Assembly (NCBI GenBank): GCA_964370225.1
Contig: CAYJII010000010.1
Location: 1-61,093 of the forward strand
Source of the DNA: CAYJII01 sp964370225
Lineage (GTDB): Bacteria; Bacillota; Clostridia; Oscillospirales; Ruminococcaceae
Direction of reading: 5' to 3'
DNA length: 61,093 nt
Part shown: in pieces, positions 1-8,324 of the stretch
Numbering within the stretch: the first letter of the stretch is position 1
How the letters are laid out: each line of letters opens with the position of its first letter
The notes under the pieces: generated by a model
What the model saw: the letters and a program-made list of their open reading frames with translations, nothing else
What the model was told of the DNA's origin: nothing
Databases searched by the model: none
Position numbers and translations under genes: made by a program

Positions 1-689
1 GCTTTTAGTGCACTAACTACTGAAGTAGCACTAGCAGTTGCATCAGCTCCACCAGTGATTTCAATTGAAAGATCTTGTGTATTGCCTTGGGCATCACTAT
101 AACCTAAAACTACAGTACTTTTTGCTCCATCTGTAAAATCAGCATCTACAATTGTTAATGTAGATTCGTGTTTTTGACCTGCTAATTTTGTAGAAACTAG
201 TGGGTCTAATCCACCTGCTGTGTCGTTTAATACTATTTTTGCACCGATTTCTGATGTAGCTGAGCTTAATGAACCGTCAAGAATTTTTTTGCCGTTGAAG
301 TCAGTGTTAGCAGCGATTCTGTCGATTTCGTCTAACAATGCGTCAAATTCAGCTTGTAGGTTTTCACGGTCAACTGCATCTTCGTAGATACCATTTGCAG
401 ATTGAGTAGCAATGTCAACCATACGGTTTAGCATTGAGTGAACTTCAGTTAGAGCTCCCTCAGCTGTTTGTACGAATGAGATACCATCAGCAGCATTTTT
501 TTGAGCTGTTTCAAGACCACGGATTTGAGCTCTCATTTTTTCAGAGATAGCAAGACCAGCAGCATCGTCGCCAGCACGGTTAATTCTGTAACCTGATGAT
601 AGTTTTTCTAGATTAGAAGCAACGTTTGAGTTGTTTCCACCAAGTTGTCTGTAAGAGTTCATCGCTGTAATATTGTGTTGAATACGCAT
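1..689 (-). CDS. fliC: Flagellin, N-terminal 229 residues (gene runs off the left edge)
   Basis: Structural subunit of the flagellar filament, exported through the flagellar type III apparatus. The reverse strand from 689 opens MRIQHNITAMNSYRQL and continues with the conserved flagellin D0/D1 helices (NLEKLSSGYRINRAGDDAAG, LAISEKMRAQIRGLETAQ, DGISFVQTAEGALTEVHSML), followed by a variable central region. No stop occurs before the window edge, so the C-terminal D1/D0 part lies outside. The start is fixed by a GGAGGAAA ribosome site just upstream of ATG. The gene has its own sigma-28 promoter and a hairpin leader resembling CsrA-controlled flagellin leaders. I see nothing broken in the part present. 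The family call is very secure; hag would be an equally valid symbol. Confidence 0.97.
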   Translation of the reverse strand, partial: MRIQHNITAMNSYRQLGGNNSNVASNLEKLSSGYRINRAGDDAAGLAISEKMRAQIRGLETAQKNAADGISFVQTAEGALTEVHSMLNRMVDIATQSANGIYEDAVDRENLQAEFDALLDEIDRIAANTDFNGKKILDGSLSSATSEIGAKIVLNDTAGGLDPLVSTKLAGQKHESTLTIVDADFTDGAKSTVVLGYSDAQGNTQDLSIEITGGADATASATSVVSALK

Positions 690-719
690 AAATTTTTCCT
701 CCATGAAATTAATTTTATT

Positions 720-743
720 ATATCAAGCATCCTTGCTTAATAT
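720..743 (-). promoter_or_regulatory. CsrA-type GGA hairpin in the flagellin leader
   Basis: In the flagellin transcript this 24-nt stretch folds into a 10-bp stem (one G-U pair) closed by a four-base AGGA loop, with GCAAGGAUGC at the tip. That matches the known CsrA ligand, a GGA in the loop of a short hairpin. A second GGA lies in the Shine-Dalgarno (CATGGAGG, about 699-706). The two-site layout resembles B. subtilis hag, where CsrA blocks translation. The fold is read by eye; CsrA itself is not in the window. Confidence 0.65.
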
Positions 744-836
744 TTGATGATATTTTCGCCCCCTAGCGCATCGGGCCCTGACACGCAACAGGGTAAAAAA
801 CTGATTAATGTGCGGTTTTTCTTCCGCTCAACAATT

Positions 837-863
837 ATATCGACAGTGCCAAAAAATACTTTA
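837..863 (-). promoter_or_regulatory. Sigma-28 (SigD/FliA) promoter for flagellin
   Basis: Reverse strand shows TAAA (860-863), a 15-base spacer and GTCGATAT (837-844), against the motility-sigma consensus TAAA-N15-GCCGATAT: one mismatch. It gives a leader of about 140 nt before the flagellin ATG. The leader contains two further short stems, one with arms GCGG/CCGC and one with arms CCCTG/CAGGG. Confidence 0.85.
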
Positions 864-881
864 GCTTTTTTAAAAAAAGTT

Positions 882-2054
882 TTAATCTTTGTACACAGTG
901 TACCTATTTCTACCCTCTTCTTTGGACTGATACAATGCCTTATCTGCTTTTTCTACAATATCTTGCACCGTGCTTATCACCGTAGGGTACATGGTATAAA
1001 GTCCTGCCGAAACTGTAATGATTTTGCCCTCGCCAACTGTGGGAATTTCTGCTGTTTTAACACGGCTCATTATGCGGTTAACCACAATTTCTGCGCCGGT
1101 TTTATCTACAGAGGGGAGTAAAACCACAAATTCCTCCCCACCGTAACGGAAAACTTCGTCCGAGGCACGTTTTAAGCTGCTTTTTATTAATTGCGCCACT
1201 TGTTTTAAGCATTCATCGCCTTTTACATGTCCAAAGTGGTCGTTATATACTTTAAAGTAGTCGACATCAAGCATGATTACCGATATCGGCTCTTCTTTTG
1301 CAATGGTCGCATCCCAACTGTTTTTTAACTGATTGTTGAATGCGTGGCGATTGTACACGCCTGTAAGCGCATCGATCATCGCGTTAATTTCCAGCTGTTT
1401 ATTAAGAAGCTCAAGCTTTTCGTTGCTTATGCGCAAGGCTTCATTTGCTTTTTCTATCTCGATTTTTTGGTTAAAACTTTGTACTCTTGCATTATGAAAC
1501 GGTATTGTTAGCGCCATGGACATTATGCAAATTACTACAACATCCAGTACTAGCTCAAAATGTAGCGCGGTTGACATTTCCACAAATGAAACCGTGAGCG
1601 AAAAAAGCACGATTGTGTAAAAAATCAAAGCTATAGTTTTATGAAGCGAAAAATGCAAAATCGACGCTATCATGAAAACTGCAGCGGTTATGAGAGTATT
1701 ACTCGGGGCTATTAAAATTTGGTCGACATCCGTTATTATTGCGATACTTAGGACAAAAAACACATATCCCATGTCCACATAAGTTCGGTGTCGCTTTATC
1801 TTTTTACTGCGATAAAGCGAAAAGACCGTATAAAAAAGCAATGTTCCAATAGCGGTAGTCACATATATCGTGAATATGAAGTAGTCAAAGAGTTCTTCCC
1901 TTAATCTGATGTACTGAAAAATGATTAGCGCTACTTGTGATAGTCCCAGAGCCAGTGCTGTTGGCAAAAATATTGCAAAATTTTTGCGTTTGCATTCATC
2001 TATATATTTATCTTTATATCCCTCTAGCGGACGTTTTATGAGTTTTTTTAACAT
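882..2054 (-). CDS. Membrane-bound GGDEF diguanylate cyclase
   Basis: Predicted to make cyclic di-GMP from two GTP at the membrane. The N-terminal ~190 residues hold about six hydrophobic helices, then a charged coiled-coil linker (~195-225) and a GGDEF domain. The domain opens with DALTGVYNRHAF, contains the metal-binding LDVDYFK block, and has GGEEF at ~305-309. An RxxD product-inhibition site (RASD) lies exactly five residues upstream, so feedback-controlled activity is likely. I start at the second ATG (2054) because AGGAAG directly abuts the first ATG (2063) but is nine bases from the second. It is divergent from the EAL gene and downstream of flagellin, so a role in the motile/sessile switch is plausible but inferred. 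No known sensor fold was recognised in the membrane part. Confidence 0.93.
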   Translation of the reverse strand: MLKKLIKRPLEGYKDKYIDECKRKNFAIFLPTALALGLSQVALIIFQYIRLREELFDYFIFTIYVTTAIGTLLFYTVFSLYRSKKIKRHRTYVDMGYVFFVLSIAIITDVDQILIAPSNTLITAAVFMIASILHFSLHKTIALIFYTIVLFSLTVSFVEMSTALHFELVLDVVVICIMSMALTIPFHNARVQSFNQKIEIEKANEALRISNEKLELLNKQLEINAMIDALTGVYNRHAFNNQLKNSWDATIAKEEPISVIMLDVDYFKVYNDHFGHVKGDECLKQVAQLIKSSLKRASDEVFRYGGEEFVVLLPSVDKTGAEIVVNRIMSRVKTAEIPTVGEGKIITVSAGLYTMYPTVISTVQDIVEKADKALYQSKEEGRNRYTVYKD

Positions 2055-2104
2055 GTCACACATCTTCCTGTTTGCTGTTTTGGGGGCTATTTCCCCTTAT
2101 AATA

Positions 2105-2133
2105 ATTTTAACATATACATATACTATTATCAA
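2105..2133 (-). promoter_or_regulatory. Vegetative promoter for the GGDEF gene
   Basis: Reverse strand TTGATA, 17-base spacer, TAAAAT, about 50 bases upstream of the cyclase start. The leader contains a small GGGG/CCCC hairpin ahead of the ribosome site. Confidence 0.6.
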
Positions 2134-2259
2134 CAATATCAAATTTAAAGTCGCATGAATATATCATTGTTGGCTACTTAAATAAGTTTTGGAAATAATA
2201 TTTATAGTTTATGACAAAAAAGAGCAATAACTTTTTTTGTGCAAATAGTTTGTAATTGC

Positions 2260-2288
2260 TTGATTTTTTTGTGCTATTATAATATAAT
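2260..2288 (+). promoter_or_regulatory. Vegetative promoter for the GAF-GGDEF-EAL gene
   Basis: TTGATT (2260-2265), 17-base spacer, TATAAT (2283-2288), about 48 bases before the ATG. With the opposite promoter at 2105-2133 it forms a divergent pair controlling both c-di-GMP genes. Confidence 0.65.
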
Positions 2289-2335
2289 ATTCTTGTATCT
2301 GTCCAAAAAACAGTTAATTACGATTAGGGGGCACG

Positions 2336-4459
2336 ATGATGCAGATTGATAATAATAAGCTTTCTACCATTGCTATGGATCACCAAAATTTTATATGCTA
2401 TATGTCCGATATGGATACCTACGAGCTTCTTTACCTCAATAAATTAGGTAGGGATAGTTTTGGCATCACTTCGGATGAAGATTTCCGTGGCAAAAAATGT
2501 TATGCTGTGCTCCAGGGCAAAGACTCCCCTTGTGAGTTTTGTAACAATAAGCAACTATTGACCAAAACAAAGATTGAGTGGGAAATTGTAAACGAAGTTG
2601 TAAAGAAGAGATACTCGTTAGTTGATACCTATTTTAACTTTGCTAATAGGAAAATTAGAATGGAAATTGCGACCGATATTTCTGAGCAACACGCACATAT
2701 CACAAATCTTGAGTCCAGCCTTACCGCCGAGCAAACTTTAGTCCGCTGTATCCAAACCTTAGTTGGAGACAAGAGTATCGAGGATGCTATCAACGAAATT
2801 TTGGCGATTATCGGCGCACATTACGCCTCTGACAGAGCGTATATCTTTGATTTGGACTACGAAAACAATGTGTTACACAATACATTTGAATGGTGTGGAA
2901 AAGGCGTTACCCCGCAGATAGATAAGCTTCAAAATGCTGATATGGCGCATATTGGCACTTGGTTGGAGCGCTTTAATACAGTAGGCGAATTTTCAATCTC
3001 AAACTTAGACGAAGAATACCAAACAGATTCCCCTATATACGAAGTGTTAAAACAACAAGGTATCGACAGTTTGCTTACTGCTCCGCTAGTCAATAACGGT
3101 ACTATCGTTGGCTTTATCGGAGTAGACAATCCAAAATTCAATAAAAAAGATGTAAATCTTTTGAGATCTATTTCTATATTTATTCTTGATGATTTGAATA
3201 AGCAAAAAATATTAAAACATCTAGAAACTTTAAGTTATATCGACCCTATGACCGAACTATTTAACCGACATAAATACCATGAAGTCGTGACAAAGTTTGA
3301 AAAGAAACCACCTGCTCAAGTAGGTATTCTCAACGCTGACATCAACGGTTTGAGGCAGATAAACGATTTGTACGGACATTCTCAAGGTGACTATGTCATA
3401 ACAAAAGTTGCAAACTTACTGCGAAAATTTTTTAGCGAACATGTTTACCGACTAAGTGGCGATGAATTTATAGTTTTGTATCCTGATATTGACGAGGGCG
3501 TTTTCGAGGAGCTTGTTTACGCGCTTAGAGTAGATGCAGTCGACGATCCAGAAACCAGCTTTTCTATAGGAACCGTTTGGAAAAAGGGTGGCATTAATAT
3601 ATTAAAAGAAGTAAACTACGCAGATGAGCTGATGCATGTAGAAAAACAAAACTATTATAAGAAGACATTCGAGAAAAAACAACAATTTAAAGTCAATAGC
3701 GCCACTAATTTGATAAAAGAAATCGAAGATAATCGCTTTAGTGTTTATCTTCAAGGGCAAGTAGATTTAAACACAGGCGCAATCATTGGTGCAGAAGCGT
3801 TAGTTCGTAAATTTGATGAAAATGGCAAAATTGTACCACCTCTAAAATTTATTCCAGTGTATGAGTATGAGCGTATCATCAGACATGTCGACTTTTTCGT
3901 GTTGAGCGAAGTCTGCAAAAGCATGAAAAAATATATCGCACTCGGACACGCATTAAGAGTCTCAATAAACTTTTCTAGAATTACGCTAATGGAGCATAAT
4001 GTGGTGGACTCAATCATAGCAATTTGCAAAGAATATGATATTCCTCATCACCTGATATATGTTGAGATAACCGAGAGCATTGATAAGATGGATAACGACA
4101 TCTTAGAAAGGAAAATATTAGCGCTTAAATCCGCTGGTTTTTCCGTTTCGCTCGATGATTTTGGCACTCAGTACTCAAATTTATCCATATTGATGACCAG
4201 CGATTTTAACGAGGTAAAACTCGATAAAAGCTTGGTGGATAATATTTGTATGGATGAAAAAAACGCTGTGATAATCGAAAATTCTATTAAAATGCTAAAG
4301 GAGCTTAAAACTAAGGAAATCTTAGCAGAGGGTGTCGAGAATAAAGAACAAGCAGACCTGCTTAAAAAATATCATTGTAATCACGGACAGGGGTACTATT
4401 TTTATAAACCCATGCCGATAGAAGAGTTTTTCCAAACATTTATAGCCTCAAAAAACTGA
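2336..4459 (+). CDS. PAS-like/GAF/GGDEF/EAL c-di-GMP signalling protein
   Basis: A 707-residue cytosolic protein with four modules. Residues ~1-115 are PAS-like with a DSPCEFC cysteine motif; ~130-290 is a GAF domain; ~295-430 is GGDEF; ~450-700 is EAL. The EAL catalytic signatures are intact: EALVR at ~487, EITES, DDFGTQYSNLS at ~606, and the closing AEGVEN/QGYYFYKPMP block. It should therefore hydrolyse c-di-GMP to pGpG. The cyclase motif reads SGDEF (374-378) rather than GGDEF, so that domain may be weakly active or serve as a GTP-binding regulator. AGGGGGC precedes an ATGATG start. It is divergent from the membrane cyclase, suggesting an opposing pair. No membrane segment is seen. The ligand of the sensory part is unknown. 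Confidence 0.93.
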   Translation: MMQIDNNKLSTIAMDHQNFICYMSDMDTYELLYLNKLGRDSFGITSDEDFRGKKCYAVLQGKDSPCEFCNNKQLLTKTKIEWEIVNEVVKKRYSLVDTYFNFANRKIRMEIATDISEQHAHITNLESSLTAEQTLVRCIQTLVGDKSIEDAINEILAIIGAHYASDRAYIFDLDYENNVLHNTFEWCGKGVTPQIDKLQNADMAHIGTWLERFNTVGEFSISNLDEEYQTDSPIYEVLKQQGIDSLLTAPLVNNGTIVGFIGVDNPKFNKKDVNLLRSISIFILDDLNKQKILKHLETLSYIDPMTELFNRHKYHEVVTKFEKKPPAQVGILNADINGLRQINDLYGHSQGDYVITKVANLLRKFFSEHVYRLSGDEFIVLYPDIDEGVFEELVYALRVDAVDDPETSFSIGTVWKKGGINILKEVNYADELMHVEKQNYYKKTFEKKQQFKVNSATNLIKEIEDNRFSVYLQGQVDLNTGAIIGAEALVRKFDENGKIVPPLKFIPVYEYERIIRHVDFFVLSEVCKSMKKYIALGHALRVSINFSRITLMEHNVVDSIIAICKEYDIPHHLIYVEITESIDKMDNDILERKILALKSAGFSVSLDDFGTQYSNLSILMTSDFNEVKLDKSLVDNICMDEKNAVIIENSIKMLKELKTKEILAEGVENKEQADLLKKYHCNHGQGYYFYKPMPIEEFFQTFIASKN

Positions 4460-4480
4460 GTAATTTTTATATTAAACCTC

Positions 4481-4512
4481 AAACCGACGAGTATATACTC
4501 GTCGGTTTTTTT
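4481..4512 (+). terminator. Intrinsic terminator after the EAL gene
   Basis: A perfect 28-base palindrome (4481-4508, arms AAACCGACGAGTAT and its complement) followed by a T run. A weaker GTTGCA/TGCAAC hairpin with TTTT follows at about 4529-4552. Confidence 0.9.
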
Positions 4513-4618
4513 ATGCAAATTTATTAAGTTGCATTTGTGCGTGCAACTTTTATGCGATACCACATGGATAGTGAAAGAGTATTGCAAAAATCCAAAAAAG
4601 AAAGAGGTAAAAATTAAA

Positions 4619-6247
4619 ATGTTTGAAATAGTGGGAAATGTAGTTGCTATCCCTGATAGCCAAAAAGAAATCTTCGTACAAGGAGACAATCAAACAAATG
4701 TGCTCTCGTTTAAAGTTCCACGATACTCGGGCGAGATGGATTTGTCCACCTTGAGGGCGATGATTAAAACAAAAAACAAATATGAGCTGTACGATTTTTT
4801 GTATCCACAAGCTACTGTGGAGGATGATTTTGTAATCCTCGACTGGGACGTCGCATCCACCTCAACCCTTGTAAACGGGGAGCTTGAAGTGCAAATTCAG
4901 TTTCAAGGAATTATCACCGCTACACAGGTAAGTCCCGTGTGGCAAAGCACAATTTTCACGCTGACAGTTTCCGGCAGTCTTATTTCCGATGAAGAGATAT
5001 ATAAGACTTCACCAACCGCCTTCATGCAATGGGCGGAGGATTTCAACCAAATTCGTGAAGATGTCACACAAACAATGGGCATAACTGACGGCATCGTTGA
5101 GGATATTTCACGTACACAGGACGAAATCGCTCTAAAACAGGAGCTTATCAACACAGAATTTATGCGCATCGACTCCACTCTTGACGGTATGCAACTTGCT
5201 ATTACACAGGCTGAGGAGCTAATCGAAGATGTTGCCGCCTTGGCTGAAGTCGCAAAGGAAATTGATGTGCATAAAAACGCTGCCGTCGCCGCTCAAAACG
5301 CAAGTAAGGCGAGCGAAACAGCTGCAAAAGAGTATGCTGATAGTGCAAAACTAAGCGCAGACAACGCAAAAGCGTCGGAGACAGATGCAAAAGAAAATGC
5401 GGACATTACCTCAGCCAATAAAATTGAGATTGAAAACATCAAAAACTCGCTCAATCTAGGGCTGTACTACACTAAAACTCAAGCTGACGATACTACCGAA
5501 ACATTGCAAGGCAATATCGACACCTTAGAAAATTCACTTTCGCAAGTAGAACTCACTTTGACCGCGCAAAATACTGAGCTTAGTGAAGAGGTTGACTTGT
5601 TACGAGAAGAGCTTAGTGATGGGGCAACACTCAATAAATTCACCACAGCGGAAAAAAACAAGCTTAGCGGTGTCGAAGCAGGCGCGCAAGAAAACACCAT
5701 TGAGTCAATCAGCATAAACTCTGTCCCAGTGAACATCACAAATAAGCAAGTCGACATTCAGTTATCTGGCTCCTCTGGTGGGTCAGTAGCTGTTATAAAT
5801 TCACTCGACTCAACCTCCACCACTGCCGCTTTAGCCGCTGCACAGGGGAAAGTACTAGCTGATAAAATGCAGTTGCAGACAGGAACATGGACACCAAGCA
5901 TAAACGAAATGTTAGGAGAAATTACAAAAATCTATACCGCCACATGGGCAAAGCAAGGAAATATTGTGCATATCTATGCCAATATTGATATGAATATCAC
6001 GCTGGCATTCTCAACTACTTTTATCCTAGAGGGCTTACCATTCACCTCTATCGAGCGCGGTATAATAAATGTTCTGACCTCAGGCTCCATAGAGACAGGT
6101 TCTATTATTACCGGATACACCTCTGCAAATGGGTGCTCATTCATTCCAACTAGAAGCGATAATTCAATCCTTCACCTTACTTATGCGGATTTAGGTGTCG
6201 GCAGCAGACAGCTACGCTTTGCTGGAATATATTTTTGTCAGGACTAA
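4619..6247 (+). CDS. Phage tail-fibre / baseplate-upper-protein-like protein (orphan)
   Basis: Predicted structural, probably trimeric, fibre protein of 542 residues. The N-terminal ~130 residues (ending near VSPVWQSTIFTLTVSGSL) resemble the attachment domain of BppU-type baseplate proteins. A helical region follows with alanine-rich coiled-coil repeats (~220-260). Next come phage-fibre linker phrases (FTTAEKNKLSGVEAGAQ; DSTSTTAALAAAQGKVLADK) and a beta-rich C-terminal tip starting near QTGTWTP. An in-frame upstream ATG at 4529 is possible, but AAAGAGG precedes ATG 4619 and the coding-like sequence begins there. No terminase, capsid, tail-tube, lysis or integrase gene is nearby and terminators flank it on both sides. 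It may be a remnant, a fibre supplied in trans to a prophage or tailocin, or a co-opted surface protein. Domain names are from remembered family patterns. Confidence 0.7.
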   Translation: MFEIVGNVVAIPDSQKEIFVQGDNQTNVLSFKVPRYSGEMDLSTLRAMIKTKNKYELYDFLYPQATVEDDFVILDWDVASTSTLVNGELEVQIQFQGIITATQVSPVWQSTIFTLTVSGSLISDEEIYKTSPTAFMQWAEDFNQIREDVTQTMGITDGIVEDISRTQDEIALKQELINTEFMRIDSTLDGMQLAITQAEELIEDVAALAEVAKEIDVHKNAAVAAQNASKASETAAKEYADSAKLSADNAKASETDAKENADITSANKIEIENIKNSLNLGLYYTKTQADDTTETLQGNIDTLENSLSQVELTLTAQNTELSEEVDLLREELSDGATLNKFTTAEKNKLSGVEAGAQENTIESISINSVPVNITNKQVDIQLSGSSGGSVAVINSLDSTSTTAALAAAQGKVLADKMQLQTGTWTPSINEMLGEITKIYTATWAKQGNIVHIYANIDMNITLAFSTTFILEGLPFTSIERGIINVLTSGSIETGSIITGYTSANGCSFIPTRSDNSILHLTYADLGVGSRQLRFAGIYFCQD

Positions 6248-6254
6248 GCTACAT

Positions 6255-6286
6255 AAAAAAGCGATGTGAAAACACATCGCTTTTTT
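6255..6286. terminator. Bidirectional intrinsic terminator
   Basis: A 14-base stem with a four-A loop (6255-6286): the A-rich left arm and T-rich right arm make it work on both strands. It separates the convergent tail-fibre and radical SAM genes. Confidence 0.93.
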
Positions 6287-6293
6287 AATATAA

Positions 6294-7232
6294 TCATTTC
6301 ACTTTTATCCCTTGATAAGAATTTCTCCTTAGCATCTCTTTATCAATCTCGTTCATAACAACAAACTTTTTTAGGCTCCACATAGGACCCACAAGGCTTT
6401 CTTTTTCCCCATCACCTGTTATACGCTGAATTATTATATCCTCGTTTAAGCATTCAAGCTGATTGCAAACAATATTTACATACTCATCTCTCTCCAACAG
6501 CTCAAACTCACCATTTTCGTACTCGCTTGCTATCGTAGTCCCTTTTAGCACATGCAACAAATGCAGTTTGACGCTATGTGGTGCTAGTTCATTTACACGC
6601 TGAACATTTCTCAACATCATATGAGCGCTTTCCCCAGGTAGTCCGTTTATTAAATGTACACAAATATTAATTCCCCTGCTTTTTAAGAGATGATATCCCT
6701 CCAAAAACTCCGCATATGTGTGACAGCGGTTGATTTTTTCACCAATTTCATCGTAGGTGGACTGCAACCCCAGTTCCACGATGAGATATGTTTTCTCATG
6801 TAACTGCGCTAGATAATCCGCAATTTCAGTGGTGATGCAGTCCGCTCTTGTTGCAATCGCCAAGCCCACAACATCCTCGTAAGTTAATACCTCGTCAAAG
6901 CAAGTTTTTAGCACATCAAGTGGCGCATATGTATTAGTATGAGCTTGAAAATACGGTATATATTTTGCGCTCTCCCATTTTTTGTGTAACGAGCTTTTCA
7001 CGCTCTCAAACTGCTCTTTCAGCGAAACTTTAGGATTTCCTGCAAAGTCACCACTTCCTTTTGAGGAGCAGTACGAACATCCACCCACGCCTCTGCTCCC
7101 ATCAATATTAGGACAGGTAAAGCCAGCATTGAGCGAAACTTTAAATATTTTTTGATTAAATTTATGTTTAAGGTGGTAGTTAAAAGTGTGATAACGTTTG
7201 TTATCATCGGAATACTTAAATTGATTTGACAA
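6294..7232 (-). CDS. TIGR01212-type radical SAM protein (YtqA-like)
   Basis: A 312-residue radical S-adenosylmethionine protein. Near the N-terminus it carries the family motif GFTCPNIDGSRGVGGCSYC, whose three cysteines would hold the 4Fe-4S cluster. Further conserved blocks include FQAHTNTYAP, ATRADC, VELGLQST and HLINGLPGE, all typical of the YtqA/YhcC group. The physiological substrate of the family is not known to me, so I give no reaction. The start is a TTG at 7230-7232 preceded by ATGAGG at good spacing. It stands alone, convergent with the tail-fibre gene and divergent from murB. Confidence 0.9.
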   Translation of the reverse strand: MSNQFKYSDDNKRYHTFNYHLKHKFNQKIFKVSLNAGFTCPNIDGSRGVGGCSYCSSKGSGDFAGNPKVSLKEQFESVKSSLHKKWESAKYIPYFQAHTNTYAPLDVLKTCFDEVLTYEDVVGLAIATRADCITTEIADYLAQLHEKTYLIVELGLQSTYDEIGEKINRCHTYAEFLEGYHLLKSRGINICVHLINGLPGESAHMMLRNVQRVNELAPHSVKLHLLHVLKGTTIASEYENGEFELLERDEYVNIVCNQLECLNEDIIIQRITGDGEKESLVGPMWSLKKFVVMNEIDKEMLRRNSYQGIKVK

Positions 7233-7280
7233 GGTTAAACCTCATTTCATAGAATTATTACAAAATTTCAGTAATATGAT

Positions 7281-7309
7281 TTGATTATATTGACTTTTTT
7301 TAGTATAAT
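7281..7309 (+). promoter_or_regulatory. Promoter of the murB operon
   Basis: TTGATT (7281-7286), 17 bases, TATAAT (7304-7309). A second, overlapping option is TTGACT (7290-7295), 17 bases, TATTAT (7313-7318). Confidence 0.65.
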
Positions 7310-7352
7310 AAATATTATAGAATAATTATATTATTTTTTCACGGAGGAAACA

Positions 7353-8261
7353 ATGTCTAATTTAAACAAATTGATAGAACAATTGCAAAAAAACAATATA
7401 AATTTCAAGACGGATGTCAAGCTTGATAAATACACTTCATTTAAAATCGGAGGTAACGCCTCGCTTTTTGTTTCCCCAAACAGCGAAGATGAGCTGATAA
7501 AAACTTATGTGTTATGCGCAAAACTGGAAGTAAAAACCCTTATCTTGGGCTATGGCTCAAACATGCTTATTTGTGATGAAGGTTTTGATGGTGCTGTGAT
7601 ATATGTCAACAGCAATTTTTCTAAGGTAGATTTTATCGCAGAGAATATTATAAGAGCAAATGCAGGCGCCTCTCTTGCGCGAGTGTGCAATTTTGCTAAA
7701 GATAATTCGCTTACAGGGCTTGAATTTGCATTTGGTATCCCCGCTTCAATCGGCGGTGCTATTTATATGAATGCTGGTGCATATGGTGGCGAGGTGAAAG
7801 ATGTTGCCATATCGGTGCGATACGCTGACAAAGATGGTGCTGTGCACGAAAAGTCGGTCGAAGAGCTCAACTTTTCATATCGTCATACTGATTTTTGTGA
7901 TAATGACTGGATAATACTTTCCGCCGACTTTAAGCTTAATCTTGGTGAAAAAGATGAAATTAAAGCTTTGATGGACGAAACTTATTTAAAGCGCAAGACT
8001 AAACAGCCACTTGAATACCCGAGCGCTGGCAGTACATTTAAAAGACCGCCCAATGCGTTTGCCGCACAGCTTATCGACGAATGCGGTTTAAAAGGAAAAA
8101 GCGTCGGCGGTGCCATGGTGAGCGAAAAACACAGTGGTTTTATTATAAATTATGATAAGGCTACTTGTAAAGATGTTTTGGATTTAATTGAATATGTAAA
8201 GCAAGATGTACTTAATAAAACAGGTATTAATCTTGAGTGCGAAGTAAAACTTATAGGATAA
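7353..8261 (+). CDS. murB: UDP-N-acetylenolpyruvoylglucosamine reductase
   Basis: FAD enzyme that reduces UDP-GlcNAc-enolpyruvate to UDP-MurNAc with NADPH, the second committed step of peptidoglycan precursor synthesis in the cytosol. Length (302) is normal for the short type IIb MurB. Visible blocks are the FAD-binding YTSFKIGG and LGYGSNMLI, then GLEFAFGIPASIGGAIYMNAGAYGG in two adjoining parts, YRHTDF, and the SAGSTFKRP loop that carries the catalytic serine. CGGAGG lies six bases before ATG. It heads an apparent operon murB-rapZ-whiA-dnaE, with gaps of 63, 46 and 10 bases. A second wall-synthesis gene, murC, lies elsewhere in the window. Confidence 0.97.
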   Translation: MSNLNKLIEQLQKNNINFKTDVKLDKYTSFKIGGNASLFVSPNSEDELIKTYVLCAKLEVKTLILGYGSNMLICDEGFDGAVIYVNSNFSKVDFIAENIIRANAGASLARVCNFAKDNSLTGLEFAFGIPASIGGAIYMNAGAYGGEVKDVAISVRYADKDGAVHEKSVEELNFSYRHTDFCDNDWIILSADFKLNLGEKDEIKALMDETYLKRKTKQPLEYPSAGSTFKRPPNAFAAQLIDECGLKGKSVGGAMVSEKHSGFIINYDKATCKDVLDLIEYVKQDVLNKTGINLECEVKLIG

Positions 8262-8324
8262 AACGCTATTAACAATAGCTGTAACATAAAACATAAACGT
8301 TAACATGTAAGAAAGGAAATTTTT

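Noticed and set aside
744..1121. 125-codon plus-strand frame opposite the GGDEF gene
   Set aside because: Overlaps a clear coding gene and a sigma-28 promoter on the other strand; no ribosome site or family resemblance.
4529..4618. N-terminal 30 residues of a longer tail-fibre reading frame
   Set aside because: Lies over a weak terminator-like hairpin, has no ribosome site, and the recognisable protein begins at 4619.
5202..5390. Reverse-strand frame in the tail-fibre gene
   Set aside because: Shadow of the alanine-rich repeat; no independent signals.
4619..6247. Prophage in the left end
   Set aside because: Only one phage-like gene; neighbours on both sides are ordinary chromosomal genes and no integrase or attachment repeats were seen.
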